NCBI GenBank assembly: GCA_017473105.1
Contig: JAFUNE010000001.1
Location: 1-28,520 of the forward strand
Source: Bacilli bacterium
Lineage (GTDB): Bacteria; Bacillota_I; Bacilli_A; RF39; UBA660
Direction of reading: 5' to 3'
Length of the DNA stretch: 28,520 nt
Positions within the stretch are counted from its first letter, which is position 1. Each line of letters opens with the position of its first letter. The translations under genes and the position numbers were made by a program. Below the pieces are notes generated by a model that was not told the DNA's origin, searched no databases, and worked only from the letters and a program-made list of their open reading frames with translations. Shown in pieces: positions 13,808 through 22,659 of the stretch.

Positions 13808-14347
13808 CTATTTTAAATATTCTTCGATATTTTCGCTTCCCACAACATATTTAACGTTTTTACCTTTAGATACTTTCATTAATGTTGTTCCATTTATTTT
13901 TAAATCATTTACATTTTGTGCTTTATCATTTACTTCTTCTGATAAATATTGTTTATTTGATTCTAAACTCATGTCAACTTTATATACTTTAAGATCTTTT
14001 TGTGTATCTACTAAATAGTTAATATATGCATCTTTTGTATAATTAGTTTCATAATTATCAAATAATACATAGTAACTTTCATTTTCTCTATTAAATACTG
14101 TTCCTATGTTAATAAATGTATGATCAATTTCTGTTTCACCTTTAATTGGTGCAACATATCCTTCGTCAAATACACCTAACTTTTCCATACCAAGTATACC
14201 TAAATAAGTCGCTCCTATAAATGCTAGTACACCTACTGATGTGTATATAAATGTTTTTACTTCATCAGTTGATGTTCTTTCTATCTTATTTTTATTTCTT
14301 TCCCTTTTTACACTTTTCATTTTCATGTTCATACTTTTTTTAGCCAT
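13808..14347 (-). CDS. Membrane-anchored protein with a thioredoxin-like domain lacking cysteines
   Basis: A 179-residue protein with a very basic cytoplasmic N-terminus (MKSVKRERNKNKIER), one membrane helix at about 36-54 (TFIYTSVGVLAFIGATYLG) and an outside domain. That domain has a thioredoxin-like order: a YYVLFDNY strand, helix, DLKVYKVDMS strand, helix, then LKINGTTLMKVSKGKNVKYVVG, where the usual cis-Pro site reads T-T, and a final helix. There is no CxxC, so redox activity is not expected. The frame is open upstream to 14398, but ATG 14347 follows ACGGAG at the right distance. It is co-transcribed with murB, so an envelope role is possible but unproven. Confidence 0.75.
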   Translation of the reverse strand: MAKKSMNMKMKSVKRERNKNKIERTSTDEVKTFIYTSVGVLAFIGATYLGILGMEKLGVFDEGYVAPIKGETEIDHTFINIGTVFNRENESYYVLFDNYETNYTKDAYINYLVDTQKDLKVYKVDMSLESNKQYLSEEVNDKAQNVNDLKINGTTLMKVSKGKNVKYVVGSENIEEYLK

Positions 14348-14368
14348 AATTTCATCTCCGTTATTCAA

Positions 14369-14398
14369 ATTATACCATAAAATAAAGAAAAGTATCAA
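14369..14398 (-). promoter_or_regulatory. sigma-A promoter of the 14347-12928 (murB) unit
   Basis: Minus strand TTGATA (14393-14398), 18-base spacer, perfect TATAAT (14369-14374), 22 bases before ATG 14347. It is divergent from the rpsD promoter. Confidence 0.75.
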
Positions 14399-14405
14399 TT
14401 ATTTA

Positions 14406-14434
14406 TTGATTTTTAGGTACTTTTATATTATAAT
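14406..14434 (+). promoter_or_regulatory. sigma-A promoter of rpsD
   Basis: Plus strand TTGATT (14406-14411), 17-base spacer, perfect TATAAT (14429-14434). Transcription should start near 14441 and give a leader of about 155 bases. Confidence 0.8.
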
Positions 14435-14440
14435 CAATGA

Positions 14441-14596
14441 AGTATTTAAGTGGCAGCACTATAGGAAGTTATAACGTGTTTCCAAATAACAAGTAAGTAA
14501 TCTCTGCCAAGGTGAAAGCAACTGGAAACTCCCTATGATGAAATATAGAAGCCTTTTAATACGAAAAATATTATAAGGAAAAGGAGGACTTTTAAT
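14441..14596 (+). promoter_or_regulatory. Structured rpsD leader, candidate S4 autoregulatory pseudoknot
   Basis: Three long-range pairings can be traced by eye. GGCAG 14452-14456 pairs with CTGCC 14504-14508. ATAGG 14461-14465 pairs with CCTAT 14532-14536. GTTTCCA 14478-14484 pairs with TGGAAAC 14523-14529. The first crosses the other two, which makes a pseudoknot. A further hairpin (CCTTTTAATA 14553-14562 with TATTATAAGG 14569-14578) sits just before the SD AAAGGAGG. Ribosomal protein S4 is known to repress its own message in Bacillus by binding a structured rpsD leader. The match to that element is inferred from structure and position only. Confidence 0.7.
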
Positions 14597-15196
14597 ATGG
14601 CAAGATATACTGGTCCAGTATTTAAAAAGTCAAGAAGATATGGTTTCTCAACATTAGAAACTGGTAAAGAATTAAGAAAAAAACCTACTGCTCCTGGAAT
14701 TCATGGAACAAGTAGAAAGAAATTAAGTGAATATGGAGTTCAATTACATGAAAAACAAAAAGTTAGATTCATGTATGGTCTTTCAGAAAAACAATTAAGA
14801 AAGACATTCGAAGCTGCAGGAAAAATGCAAGGAATTCATGGTTTCAACTTATTAGTTCTTTTAGAAAGCAGACTTGATAATTTAGTTTATCGTATGGGAT
14901 TTGCTAAAACAAGAAGAGCTGCTAGACAACTTGTAAATCACGGACACATTGCTGTTAACGGTGAAAAAGTTGATATTCCATCTTATAGAGTAAAAGTTGG
15001 AAGTACTATTTCAGTTAGAGAAAATTCTTTAGATCATCCAGTTGTTAATGAATGTATGAATATGGATATTACAGTTCCTGCATTTGTTAATGTTGACAAA
15101 ACTAAAAAATCTGGTACTTATGTAAGATATCCAGAAAGAGAAGAATTAAATGCTGAAATTAATGAAGCTTTAATCGTAGAATTCTACAACAGATAG
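14597..15196 (+). CDS. rpsD: 30S ribosomal protein S4
   Basis: Primary 16S rRNA-binding protein that starts assembly of the small-subunit body. The protein begins [16 protein letters not shown]. It then shows [15 protein letters not shown], the [20 protein letters not shown] helix pair and the S4 RNA-binding domain (about residues 88-155: [19 protein letters not shown] with [16 protein letters not shown]), and ends in the usual IVEFYNR. No zinc cysteines are present. The length of 199 residues is typical for Firmicutes. A strong SD (AAAGGAGG) precedes ATG 14597. It is transcribed alone from its own promoter through a structured leader. Confidence 0.98.
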   Translation: MARYTGPVFKKSRRYGFSTLETGKELRKKPTAPGIHGTSRKKLSEYGVQLHEKQKVRFMYGLSEKQLRKTFEAAGKMQGIHGFNLLVLLESRLDNLVYRMGFAKTRRAARQLVNHGHIAVNGEKVDIPSYRVKVGSTISVRENSLDHPVVNECMNMDITVPAFVNVDKTKKSGTYVRYPEREELNAEINEALIVEFYNR

Positions 15197-15206
15197 TAAT
15201 TCAAAT

Positions 15207-15239
15207 AAAAATAAGGTTTGTAAAAACCTTATTTTTTTT
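15207..15239. terminator. Bidirectional terminator between rpsD and ttcA
   Basis: A 10-bp perfect stem (15210-15219 with 15224-15233) with A- and T-runs on its two sides, located between convergent genes. The last codons of ttcA lie within it. Confidence 0.88.
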
Positions 15240-16050
15240 GGTTATAATCATCAAGGAATGAATACTCCTCTTCTCCTTTATGATATCCAAGTACTGTATT
15301 TAAATTTATATCAAATGTTGATTTAAAAATATTATAGTCGCATGCCGGATTCACTTTTTTTATTGAAGCAATCAATTCTTTTATTTCTTTTCTCTTACTT
15401 TTATTTTCGTAATTATCTCTCTCCGTAAATTTACATGCACAATTTAAGAATTTCAAATTATTACCATTAACCCATCTTTTTATATCATACTCTCTAATAT
15501 AATACATTGGTCTTATAAGTTCCATATTTTCTACATTATCACTATGTAATTTTGGCATCATTGTTTTATATTCTGCTGCATATAACATACTTAACATTAC
15601 TGTCTCGATTACATCATCAAAGTGATGTCCAAGTGCTATTTTATTACAACCAAGTTTTTTTGCTTCATGGTATAAATATCCTCTTCTCATTCTTGCGCAC
15701 AAATAGCATGGAGATGTTTTTTGTTCTGAAACTATAGAAAATATATCTGTTTCAAAAATATGCAAATCTAGATTCATAAGTTTTGCATTAGATTTTATCA
15801 TTTCAAGATTTTTGTCAGTGTATCCTGGATTCATACATAAAAATACATAATCGAATTTTATTTTTCCATGTCGTTTTAATTCTTGAATACATTTTGCTAA
15901 AAGAAACGAATCTTTTCCACCGCTTATACATACAGCAATTTTATCTCCGTCTTCGATCATATTAAACTCTTTTACGCCTTTAATAAATCTTGCCCATATT
16001 TCTTTTCTGTATGTCTTTATAATGCTTCTTTCTATTACTTCGTTATTCAT
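15229..16050 (-). CDS. ttcA: tRNA 2-thiocytidine biosynthesis protein, TtcA family
   Basis: PP-loop ATPase that thiolates C32 in a subset of tRNAs using an iron-sulfur cluster. Seen here are the PP-loop SGGKDS (43-48), a cysteine pair CYLC (C115 and C118) followed by an ARMRRGYLY helix, GHHFDDVIET (about 141-150) and C204/C206 in FLNCACKF, which match the TtcA cluster-binding layout rather than TilS. The length of 273 residues is normal. The start overlaps the end of folD by 8 bases (ATGAATAA). It is the last gene of the cyclophilin-folD-ttcA unit. Confidence 0.85.
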   Translation of the reverse strand: MNNEVIERSIIKTYRKEIWARFIKGVKEFNMIEDGDKIAVCISGGKDSFLLAKCIQELKRHGKIKFDYVFLCMNPGYTDKNLEMIKSNAKLMNLDLHIFETDIFSIVSEQKTSPCYLCARMRRGYLYHEAKKLGCNKIALGHHFDDVIETVMLSMLYAAEYKTMMPKLHSDNVENMELIRPMYYIREYDIKRWVNGNNLKFLNCACKFTERDNYENKSKRKEIKELIASIKKVNPACDYNIFKSTFDINLNTVLGYHKGEEEYSFLDDYNQKK

Positions 16051-16885
16051 CTTTTATTCCATTCATATTTTTATATGCAATAAATGTGTTTTGTAGTAAA
16101 CTTGCTACTGTCATTGGTCCTACTCCACCTGGTACTGGTGTCATCATAGAGCATTTCTCTTCGACATTTGGATTAACATCTCCATATAATTTTCCATTTT
16201 CAGTATTAATTCCTACATCAATAATTATTGCATCTTTTTTTATCATAGTTTTATCAATTAACCATTTTTTCCCAACAGCTACAATCAAAACATCTGCATT
16301 TTTAGTAAAACTTTTTAAATCTTTTGTTTTTGAATGACACATTGTTACTGTTGCATTTTTATCATTACATAACATGCTTATTGGTTTACCAACTAAACTA
16401 CTTCTTCCTACTACACATACATTTTTGCCTTCAAGATCTATATCATAAAATTTAAATATTTCCATAATTCCCTTTGGTGTACATGGTATTAAATCATATT
16501 TTCTATTCATTAGTTTTCCCATTGAAACATTTGTAAGTCCATCTACATCTTTTATTGGATTTATTGTATTTATAATTTTATCTACATTGTATTTTTCTGG
16601 AATTGGTAGTTGTAATAAAATTCCATTTACTGTGTGATCTTTATTTAATTCTTTTATTTTCTTTATAATTATATTTTCTTTTGTATCACTTGAATATGAG
16701 AAGTGCATGAAACTAAATCCTACATATTCGCATGCTTTCTTTTTATTTCTTACATATACTTCACTTGAAGAATCATCACCTATAGTTATTACTGCTAGTA
16801 TTGGTACCCTTTTATATGAAGCAGAACTTGCAAGAATATCATCTTTTAATTTACCACTAAGTGATTTACCATCTAATACTTGCAT
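16043..16885 (-). CDS. folD: Bifunctional methylenetetrahydrofolate dehydrogenase/cyclohydrolase
   Basis: Interconverts 5,10-methylene-THF and 10-formyl-THF for purine, Met-tRNA formylation and serine/glycine metabolism. Key motifs are SSEVYVRNKKKACEYVG (catalytic Tyr44 and Lys48), GILLQLPIPE, the NP.KDVDG block, GRSSLVGKP (NADP binding) and the C-terminal TPVPGGVGPMT. The length of 280 residues is normal. Its ATG overlaps the stop of the cyclophilin gene by one base (TAATG), and its end overlaps ttcA, so all three genes are tightly coupled. Confidence 0.96.
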   Translation of the reverse strand: MQVLDGKSLSGKLKDDILASSASYKRVPILAVITIGDDSSSEVYVRNKKKACEYVGFSFMHFSYSSDTKENIIIKKIKELNKDHTVNGILLQLPIPEKYNVDKIINTINPIKDVDGLTNVSMGKLMNRKYDLIPCTPKGIMEIFKFYDIDLEGKNVCVVGRSSLVGKPISMLCNDKNATVTMCHSKTKDLKSFTKNADVLIVAVGKKWLIDKTMIKKDAIIIDVGINTENGKLYGDVNPNVEEKCSMMTPVPGGVGPMTVASLLQNTFIAYKNMNGIKDE

Positions 16886-17565
16886 TATTTAACCTCTTCT
16901 ATATATTCTTTTACAAATACTATACTATTTAAATCTTGTTCTACTACTGGTTTATCATTACTATCTGTACTTACACCTGCGACAATATCTACTACATCCA
17001 TTCCGTGTATAACCATCCCAAATGCTGCATAATTTCCATCTAGAAATGTTGAATCCTTATGTACAATGAAAAATTGGCTTGATGCAGAATTCATTGTTTC
17101 TTCTGTTTCTGGATTAGAACCTCTTCTTGCCATTGATAATGTTCCTCTAACATGAGATAAATCATTTATAACATTATTTGCTGCAAATTCACCTTTTATA
17201 TTTTCTTTACTTCCGCCTGTACCATTTCCTTTTGGATCTCCAGTTTGAATCATAAAATCTTCAATTACTCTATGAAAGATTAATCCATCATAAAATTTTT
17301 GTGATATTAATTTTTTAAAATTTTCTACTGTTATTGGCGCAATTTCAGGATATAGTTCTGCAATTATTATCCCATAATCATCTACATCAATTTTTACTAA
17401 ATTTGTTGGTTCTTTACTTTCTACATATTTTTTTCCTTCTATTTCATATACATTAATATTTTGTTTTTTAGTTAATATATAATTAATAGATGTTTGATTA
17501 TCGCCACATGCACATAGTGAAAATACTAAAGTAATTAAAATAAATAATTTTAAAATTTTTTTCAT
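16885..17565 (-). CDS. Lipoprotein peptidyl-prolyl cis-trans isomerase, cyclophilin type
   Basis: A 226-residue surface foldase. The N-terminus is a lipoprotein signal (MKKILKLFILITLVFSLCAC) with lipobox L17-C18-A19-C20, so the mature protein is lipid-anchored by Cys20 on the outer face of the membrane. The cyclophilin domain covers about 60-215 with PITVENFKKLI, FHRVIEDFMIQTGDP (catalytic Arg in FHR), FAANNVINDLSHVRGTLSMARR, SASSQFFI and NYAAFGMVI. The insert between GTGG and GEF is short. CGGAGG precedes ATG 17565. A good -10 (TATAAT near 17590-17595) is present but no good -35. It heads the cyclophilin-folD-ttcA unit. Confidence 0.92.
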   Translation of the reverse strand: MKKILKLFILITLVFSLCACGDNQTSINYILTKKQNINVYEIEGKKYVESKEPTNLVKIDVDDYGIIIAELYPEIAPITVENFKKLISQKFYDGLIFHRVIEDFMIQTGDPKGNGTGGSKENIKGEFAANNVINDLSHVRGTLSMARRGSNPETEETMNSASSQFFIVHKDSTFLDGNYAAFGMVIHGMDVVDIVAGVSTDSNDKPVVEQDLNSIVFVKEYIEEVK

Positions 17566-17601
17566 AATTTCCTCCGTTAAGTTTATTATACTATAAAATA
17601 T

Positions 17602-17629
17602 AAAAAAATGGAGAAAAATTTACTCCATT
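17602..17629 (-). terminator. Terminator of the scpA-scpB unit
   Basis: A 7-bp stem AATGGAG/CTCCATT (17623-17629 with 17607-17613), 9-base loop, then seven T on the minus strand. The scpB stop codon overlaps the foot of the stem. Confidence 0.8.
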
Positions 17630-18200
17630 ATTTTGTTTCCTTATATGTTGTTTCATAAAGGTCACCATTATCGTTTTCTTCTCTTTGTTGATACATTATT
17701 TCTGGTAAGTCATCTTTTGATGATAACCCAAAATAATCTAGAAAATCATTTGTTGTTTTATATAAATTTGGTTTACCTATTGAATCTGATTTTCCACTTA
17801 CTTTTATTAATCCATGTGCAAGCAATCTTCTTACAATTTGTGATGAATTTATTCCTCTTATTTCATCTATTTCAAGCCTTGTTATTGGTTCATTATATGC
17901 TATTATTGCTAGTACCTCTAATGCTGCATTTGAAAGATTACTTGTTTTATTATCTGTTACTAATTTTTCATAAAACTCTTTATGTTCTTCTTTAGTAGTT
18001 AATTTAAATGCATTACCCAAATATGATATTCTTAAACCTCTATCATTATTTTCGTAATCTTTTTTTAATTCAACTAATAATTTTTTTACTTCTTCATCAT
18101 TTACTCCAAGTACTCTTACCATTTCTTCAATAGATGTTCCTTCATCTCCAACAATAAATAATATACCTTCAAGTACTGCTTTTAAATTCACGTTAATCAA
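17628..18200 (-). CDS. scpB: Segregation and condensation protein B
   Basis: Kleisin-associated subunit of the Smc-ScpA-ScpB condensin that organises and segregates the chromosome. Two winged-helix domains are visible: residues 5-75 (LEGILFIVGDEGTSIEEMVRVLGV) and about 90-165 (LSNAALEVLAIIAYNEPITR, IDEIRG and VRRLLAHGLIKV.GKSDSIGKPNLYKTT). The length of 190 residues is normal. The start overlaps the end of scpA by 8 bases. Confidence 0.95.
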   Translation of the reverse strand: MINVNLKAVLEGILFIVGDEGTSIEEMVRVLGVNDEEVKKLLVELKKDYENNDRGLRISYLGNAFKLTTKEEHKEFYEKLVTDNKTSNLSNAALEVLAIIAYNEPITRLEIDEIRGINSSQIVRRLLAHGLIKVSGKSDSIGKPNLYKTTNDFLDYFGLSSKDDLPEIMYQQREENDNGDLYETTYKETK

Positions 18201-18909
18201 CTCTTTCTAAATATATGTCAGAAAAATTATTATCTTGTTTTATAATAATCTCTTTGTTTTTTGCCATTTCTAAAACACTTAAAAAAGTGACAACAACATA
18301 TGGCTTACTAAAATCATCAAAAAGTTCTACAAAATTTACTTTCTTTTTAACATTTAATACTTCTCTTATTTTTATTACTCTTTCTTTTACTGACATTTCT
18401 CTTCTTGTTATTTTTGTATTTAATGGTTTATTTAGTTGTTGTCTTTCTAATAATCTTTGAAATGCATCAAGTAAGTCAAAAACACCAACACTTCCATCAT
18501 TTTCAAGTTTTTCAACTGAATATTTTTTTAATGATTCTGGTGCTTTTGTGTAATATGATGCTCTATTATTTTCTAAATTTCTAAATATCTCTGTACTTTC
18601 TTTGTACTTTTTATATTCTGTTAATCTTTTCTTTAAAACTTCTTCTGGATTTTCTTCTTCTATTTCCTCTTCATCTTCATACATCTTTGGCAGTAATTTT
18701 CTACTTTTCATTTCTATTAATTCTGCTGCCATAACCAAATATTCGCTTGCTATATCTAAATTTAAATCTTTCATTTCCTCAATATAATTTATATATTGAC
18801 TGGTAATCACTGATATTTCAATATCAAATATTTCCATTTTTGATTTTTTTATAAGATGTAATAATAAATCAAGTGGTCCTTCAAAATCCCCTATTAAAAC
18901 CTTATCCAT
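18193..18909 (-). CDS. scpA: Segregation and condensation protein A (kleisin)
   Basis: Kleisin that bridges the two Smc heads. The N-terminus shows the family signature FEGPLDLLLHLIKKSKMEIFDI followed by Q(Y)INYIEEM, SEYLVMAAELIEMKSRKLLP (about 55-76), an acidic linker (YEDEEEIEEENPEE) and the C-terminal winged helix (VTFLSVLEMAKNKEIIIKQ...DIYL). The length of 238 residues is normal. The start overlaps the stop of the upstream membrane protein gene as TAATG. Confidence 0.96.
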   Translation of the reverse strand: MDKVLIGDFEGPLDLLLHLIKKSKMEIFDIEISVITSQYINYIEEMKDLNLDIASEYLVMAAELIEMKSRKLLPKMYEDEEEIEEENPEEVLKKRLTEYKKYKESTEIFRNLENNRASYYTKAPESLKKYSVEKLENDGSVGVFDLLDAFQRLLERQQLNKPLNTKITRREMSVKERVIKIREVLNVKKKVNFVELFDDFSKPYVVVTFLSVLEMAKNKEIIIKQDNNFSDIYLERVD

Positions 18910-20312
18910 TATTCACAGTCCCATTTCAAATATTTTTCTCTATCTTTTATAACACTAGAAGTTGTTCCTTTTTTATATAAAGGAATATAATTACTACCTA
19001 CTTCATTCAAATCAATTGAATAAATCAATTGCTCATTTTCATATGATACTTGTAATTCTGCATTTATTAGTTTGTCATATTCATCTTGAATTTGTAGTTT
19101 TGCTTTTTTAGCTGATGCGTTGTTTACATCAATCATATCAATTTTTTTATCAACATCATAGCTAACTAGCATGTCATTTTTAAATTTGAAATTATGTTTA
19201 TATAATTCATTATATCCTGCATTATTTACTTTGTATGTACACTTAAGAGTTATTTCTTTATTTAATTCTTCTTCAGTATATGTTTTTGCTAAAGCATATT
19301 TTGCTAACTCAAATACATTGTTATCAAGAGAAATTGTGTGTGTTCCTACATTACCACTTTTTTGTTCTCCTTCTTTGCCAAATAATTCTTTATATAAAAC
19401 ATTTTTGTTTGAGTCATATATTTCTAAATAATATCCTTTTTCTTTTATATTTTTTATATCAGCCAATGTAACGTAATTTAATGTAATTTCACTTGTGTCA
19501 CTATTCTTTTTGAAATTATAGAATCTAATTTTTTTGTCTAATGTTATTCCGCTTTGTTCTTCACCAATACCGATAAAACCTTCATATAGATTATCACTTG
19601 TTGCATTGCTTACACCTGATGGTGATGTATGTAAAATATTTTCTTGAATAAATTTTGATATATCATCGATAAATATAACTATAACAAGCATTGCAATAAC
19701 AACCACATATATAGCTATGTCACTTGATTGTTTCTTTTTTGCTGTATCAAGTACAACTTGTTCTGTACTCATTTCTGGCATGGCAATTTCTGGTGCAGAT
19801 GGTATAGTTTCCATTTCACCCATTTGTAGCGACCCAATATCAAGTTCAGGTGTACTAAGTTCTACTGGTGTACTTGGCATTGGAGGTGCGCTTGGAACTT
19901 GTTCCATAGATTGCACTGGAGTTACTTCTTTCACAGCTGGTGCTGTTGGTGCTGGTTGAACACTTGGAGTTGGTGCAATCGATTGTGGTGTCATTTGTGG
20001 TACACCTGTTATTGGTTGTAATGGTTGTGCATTTTCAACAAATGGTGTTGTAGGCATTGATTGTACACTTGTAACTTCTGGAGTTTGTACTGGCACAGTT
20101 GGAGCAATATTTTGTTGTGTCATTGGTTGTTGTACCATGTTATTTGATGGGCTTGCTACATTTTGAGTTTGAGGTGTTTCAAACAAATTATTAGTTTGAT
20201 TAGTTGCAGGTGCACCAAAATCAAACATTTCCATTGTAGGTTGTTGTGGAATGCTTGCACCATTATTCGTTAAATTGTTATTTTGATTTTGAATATTATT
20301 CTCACTATTCAT
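18909..20312 (-). CDS. Membrane protein with a Pro/Gln-rich cytoplasmic region and an extracytoplasmic domain
   Basis: A 467-residue protein that I do not recognise. Residues 1-190 are low complexity (Pro, Gln, Thr, Asn, Met), with repeated Q(S/P)M..P and (I)APTP.QP words and no charged core. A single membrane helix lies at about 200-217 after KKKQSS, which puts the N-terminal part inside. The outside domain (about 230-467) begins with an EGFIGIGEEQSGITLDKKIRFYNF segment and is beta-rich; LYEGFIG..EQ is the only distinctive string. The frame opens at a GTG (20321) that overlaps the SD, so I chose ATG 20312 behind AGGGTGAG. It heads the unit with scpA-scpB, and its stop overlaps scpA. It may be an envelope or division-associated protein, but that is only a guess. 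Confidence 0.82.
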   Translation of the reverse strand: MNSENNIQNQNNNLTNNGASIPQQPTMEMFDFGAPATNQTNNLFETPQTQNVASPSNNMVQQPMTQQNIAPTVPVQTPEVTSVQSMPTTPFVENAQPLQPITGVPQMTPQSIAPTPSVQPAPTAPAVKEVTPVQSMEQVPSAPPMPSTPVELSTPELDIGSLQMGEMETIPSAPEIAMPEMSTEQVVLDTAKKKQSSDIAIYVVVIAMLVIVIFIDDISKFIQENILHTSPSGVSNATSDNLYEGFIGIGEEQSGITLDKKIRFYNFKKNSDTSEITLNYVTLADIKNIKEKGYYLEIYDSNKNVLYKELFGKEGEQKSGNVGTHTISLDNNVFELAKYALAKTYTEEELNKEITLKCTYKVNNAGYNELYKHNFKFKNDMLVSYDVDKKIDMIDVNNASAKKAKLQIQDEYDKLINAELQVSYENEQLIYSIDLNEVGSNYIPLYKKGTTSSVIKDREKYLKWDCE

Positions 20313-20347
20313 ATAACTCACCCTATTTTTTCTAATTTCTAACTAAA

Positions 20348-20376
20348 ATTATATCAAAAATTTATTTATTTGTACA
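20348..20376 (-). promoter_or_regulatory. sigma-A promoter of the 20312-scpA-scpB unit
   Basis: Minus strand TGTACA (20371-20376), 17-base spacer, perfect TATAAT (20348-20353), about 35 bases before ATG 20312. The -35 is poor and the -10 is perfect. Confidence 0.55.
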
Positions 20377-20389
20377 TATTAGTATTTAT

Positions 20390-22609
20390 TTATCTTGAAT
20401 TACGCCAAATTACGATTCCAGAGCCGCCTTTTCCTGCAGATTTTTTTGAAGATTGTTCCATACCGCCGCCGCCTCCGCCGCCGCCAGTATTATCTTTACC
20501 ATCGCCGCCTTTTGAACCATGTCCGGTATAATATGAAGTGCTTCCACCTGTTCCACCACCGTTGGCACCTCCTGAACCGCCACCCCATGTTCCTCCGTGA
20601 TAAGAGTATACGTTTCCACCGCTTCCACCGCCTCCTGCATATCTTGTATTACCTTCTTCTCCAAATTCATAACATCCAGCAGAACCTTTTGATCCGCCAC
20701 CAGAAGCATTACACCAACTTCCAGCTCCTGATGCACCTCCACCACCTGCTGCAGAATAAGTATTAGCGCCTATTACTACAGAAGAAGCAGTTGCAGCTTT
20801 ACCAATAGTGACACTATAAGTAGTATTTGTAAATAAAGTTAAAGTTTTTTTAGTAGAACAAGAGCCACCGGCTCCACCGCCGCCTCCACAATAACATGTC
20901 CCATTACCATTTGAACAACCTGATACAGAATGTCCTTTTGTACCATTTTCCCCGCCACCTACAATAAAGAAATCGCTTCCTTTAGATGCTGAACCTAGTC
21001 TATATATGGTAAGGTCTCCTGTTGATAAAAATCTTACTTTCCAATTATTATTATAATTATAGTCAGAACCTGTAAATGACGTATTCTCTAATATATTTGA
21101 TATTGGAGTATCATCATCTTTTACTACTCGGAATTTTCCAGTGTAATAAAAATTTGGTAAACTCGTTTCTACCCACTGTGCATATAAAGTTTGGTTTTTT
21201 GTTATTTTTACTGTTGTTGTTTTTGTTATTTCTTCATTTCCTGTTTGAGATGTAAACCATCCTTTAAGAGAATATCCTGTTCTTGAAGGTTCTGGTAGGT
21301 CTCCATAATTTGATTCATATGTTACTTCTTTTGTTTTAGGATTTGGCTCTTCTCCTCCATTTGAATCAAATGTAATTATATATTTATTTGGTGTCCATTG
21401 AGCATATAATGTTTGATTACCTGCTATTGTATACTTATCATTTTTACTGATTTTTGTTCCATCTATTGACTCTGTGTACCACCCTGCAAACGTATATCCT
21501 GTTCTTGAAGGTTTTGGCATATCTCCATATTCGCTATCATATGTTACTTTTTTCGTTGTTGAAGTAAGTTCATTCCCTCCATTTACGTCAAATGTCACTG
21601 TATATTCATTTGCTTTCATATATGGAATTAATGTTGTTTTGTCTCCTGATAAATCTTTTGATTTAAATGTTCCATCAGCTTTTATTATTAAATTTTCATC
21701 TATAAAGTCATTACTTCTATAATATCCTTTAAATGTATATCCTGTTTTACTTGGAACTGTTTCTAACTCGGTTAATTCTTTTTGAGCATCGTAATCTTTG
21801 AAATATTTTTCTTGATTTTGTGCAATATAAAATTGTTTTGGCGAAGCGTTTGTACAGTTTGAACATTGTTGTAATTCAACTTCATTTACTCTATGTGTAA
21901 AATTTAATCTACATATTGTATTATCAGTGATATTTGATGATATATAATATTTGTTTGAATTTATTTCACCTGTAAAATAGTTATCACAAGATGATCTATA
22001 ATATCTATAATATGTATTTTCACAAACATAGAATATACTTTTATATCCCTCAAACATTGGTACTGTTAATGTTTCATTTCCTTCACTTATATTATTACAT
22101 TTTGTATGCGATAAAGTACCTCTGTTTTTATTTGTTGAAATAAGATTAACGTTGTATGTATCTATAAATACCCATGGATTATTTTTTGTTCCAGATCCTG
22201 TTACTTTAGTTTCATTTCTTACAAATTCAGTTACTCTGATGTCAGTTTTTTCTGACATATTTCTTTCTGTTAATCTATAATCTATTGTATGCATATCATA
22301 ATTATTTGCTTTTGATAATGTCCAATATTCAATTCCAGTTGCCAAATATGAATTATCATATGCGTTTGTAATTTTAAATTCTTCTTTACTTAAAAAACCG
22401 CCGTTTCTAAATCTGCTATTATGTAAATTTTCACCCATATCATAATTATATGGCATATTTACTTTCAAATAGTCATTAAAATTTTTAAAATCTTTTATGT
22501 ATTCATTTGCATATTTTATAGAATCTTCATAATTTACTATTTTTGCGTTAAGACATAATGGTATCATTAATATTATACTAAATAACATTTTTAATACTTT
22601 ACTTCTCAT
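20390..22609 (-). CDS. Secreted multi-domain protein: paralogous N-module, InlB-type repeats, Gly-rich C-terminal domain
   Basis: A 739-residue exported protein. The signal peptide is MRSKVLKMLFSIILMIPLCLNA (cut near residue 22). Residues about 25-330 form a module shared with the protein at 24201-26387 (MPYNY, GGF.S..E..ITN.Y..SYLATG.EYWTL, GSGTKN.PWVF, paired cysteines). Two InlB/Listeria-Bacteroides type repeats follow at about 336-406 and 408-480 (YTVTFDVNGG...GYTFAGWYT..I.....TLYAQW). The end (about 545-739) is a Gly-rich domain (FFIVGGG, GGGGGAGGSC, AAGGGGASGAG, ending GKGGSGIVIWR) of the kind seen in phage tail and surface proteins. There is no LPXTG or terminal anchor, so it is secreted or held non-covalently. 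The frame is open to 22672, but AGGTGAT before ATG 22609 fixes the start. The Gly-rich part is GC-rich, unlike its surroundings. Confidence 0.88.
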   Translation of the reverse strand: MRSKVLKMLFSIILMIPLCLNAKIVNYEDSIKYANEYIKDFKNFNDYLKVNMPYNYDMGENLHNSRFRNGGFLSKEEFKITNAYDNSYLATGIEYWTLSKANNYDMHTIDYRLTERNMSEKTDIRVTEFVRNETKVTGSGTKNNPWVFIDTYNVNLISTNKNRGTLSHTKCNNISEGNETLTVPMFEGYKSIFYVCENTYYRYYRSSCDNYFTGEINSNKYYISSNITDNTICRLNFTHRVNEVELQQCSNCTNASPKQFYIAQNQEKYFKDYDAQKELTELETVPSKTGYTFKGYYRSNDFIDENLIIKADGTFKSKDLSGDKTTLIPYMKANEYTVTFDVNGGNELTSTTKKVTYDSEYGDMPKPSRTGYTFAGWYTESIDGTKISKNDKYTIAGNQTLYAQWTPNKYIITFDSNGGEEPNPKTKEVTYESNYGDLPEPSRTGYSLKGWFTSQTGNEEITKTTTVKITKNQTLYAQWVETSLPNFYYTGKFRVVKDDDTPISNILENTSFTGSDYNYNNNWKVRFLSTGDLTIYRLGSASKGSDFFIVGGGENGTKGHSVSGCSNGNGTCYCGGGGGAGGSCSTKKTLTLFTNTTYSVTIGKAATASSVVIGANTYSAAGGGGASGAGSWCNASGGGSKGSAGCYEFGEEGNTRYAGGGGSGGNVYSYHGGTWGGGSGGANGGGTGGSTSYYTGHGSKGGDGKDNTGGGGGGGGMEQSSKKSAGKGGSGIVIWRNSR

Positions 22610-22659
22610 ATTATCACCTATTATATATTTTATCACACCTTTTATATTTTTTAAATAAC

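Noticed and set aside
16158..16164. A second TTCGACA (Spo0A-box-like) sequence.
   Set aside because: It lies inside the folD coding region with no promoter around it; a 7-base match is expected by chance.
20395..20766. Arg/His-rich and Val/Glu-rich open frames across the Gly-rich domain.
   Set aside because: They are shadows of GGN repeats. The Gly-rich frame continues from the signal peptide and ends in a typical GSGIVIWR terminus.
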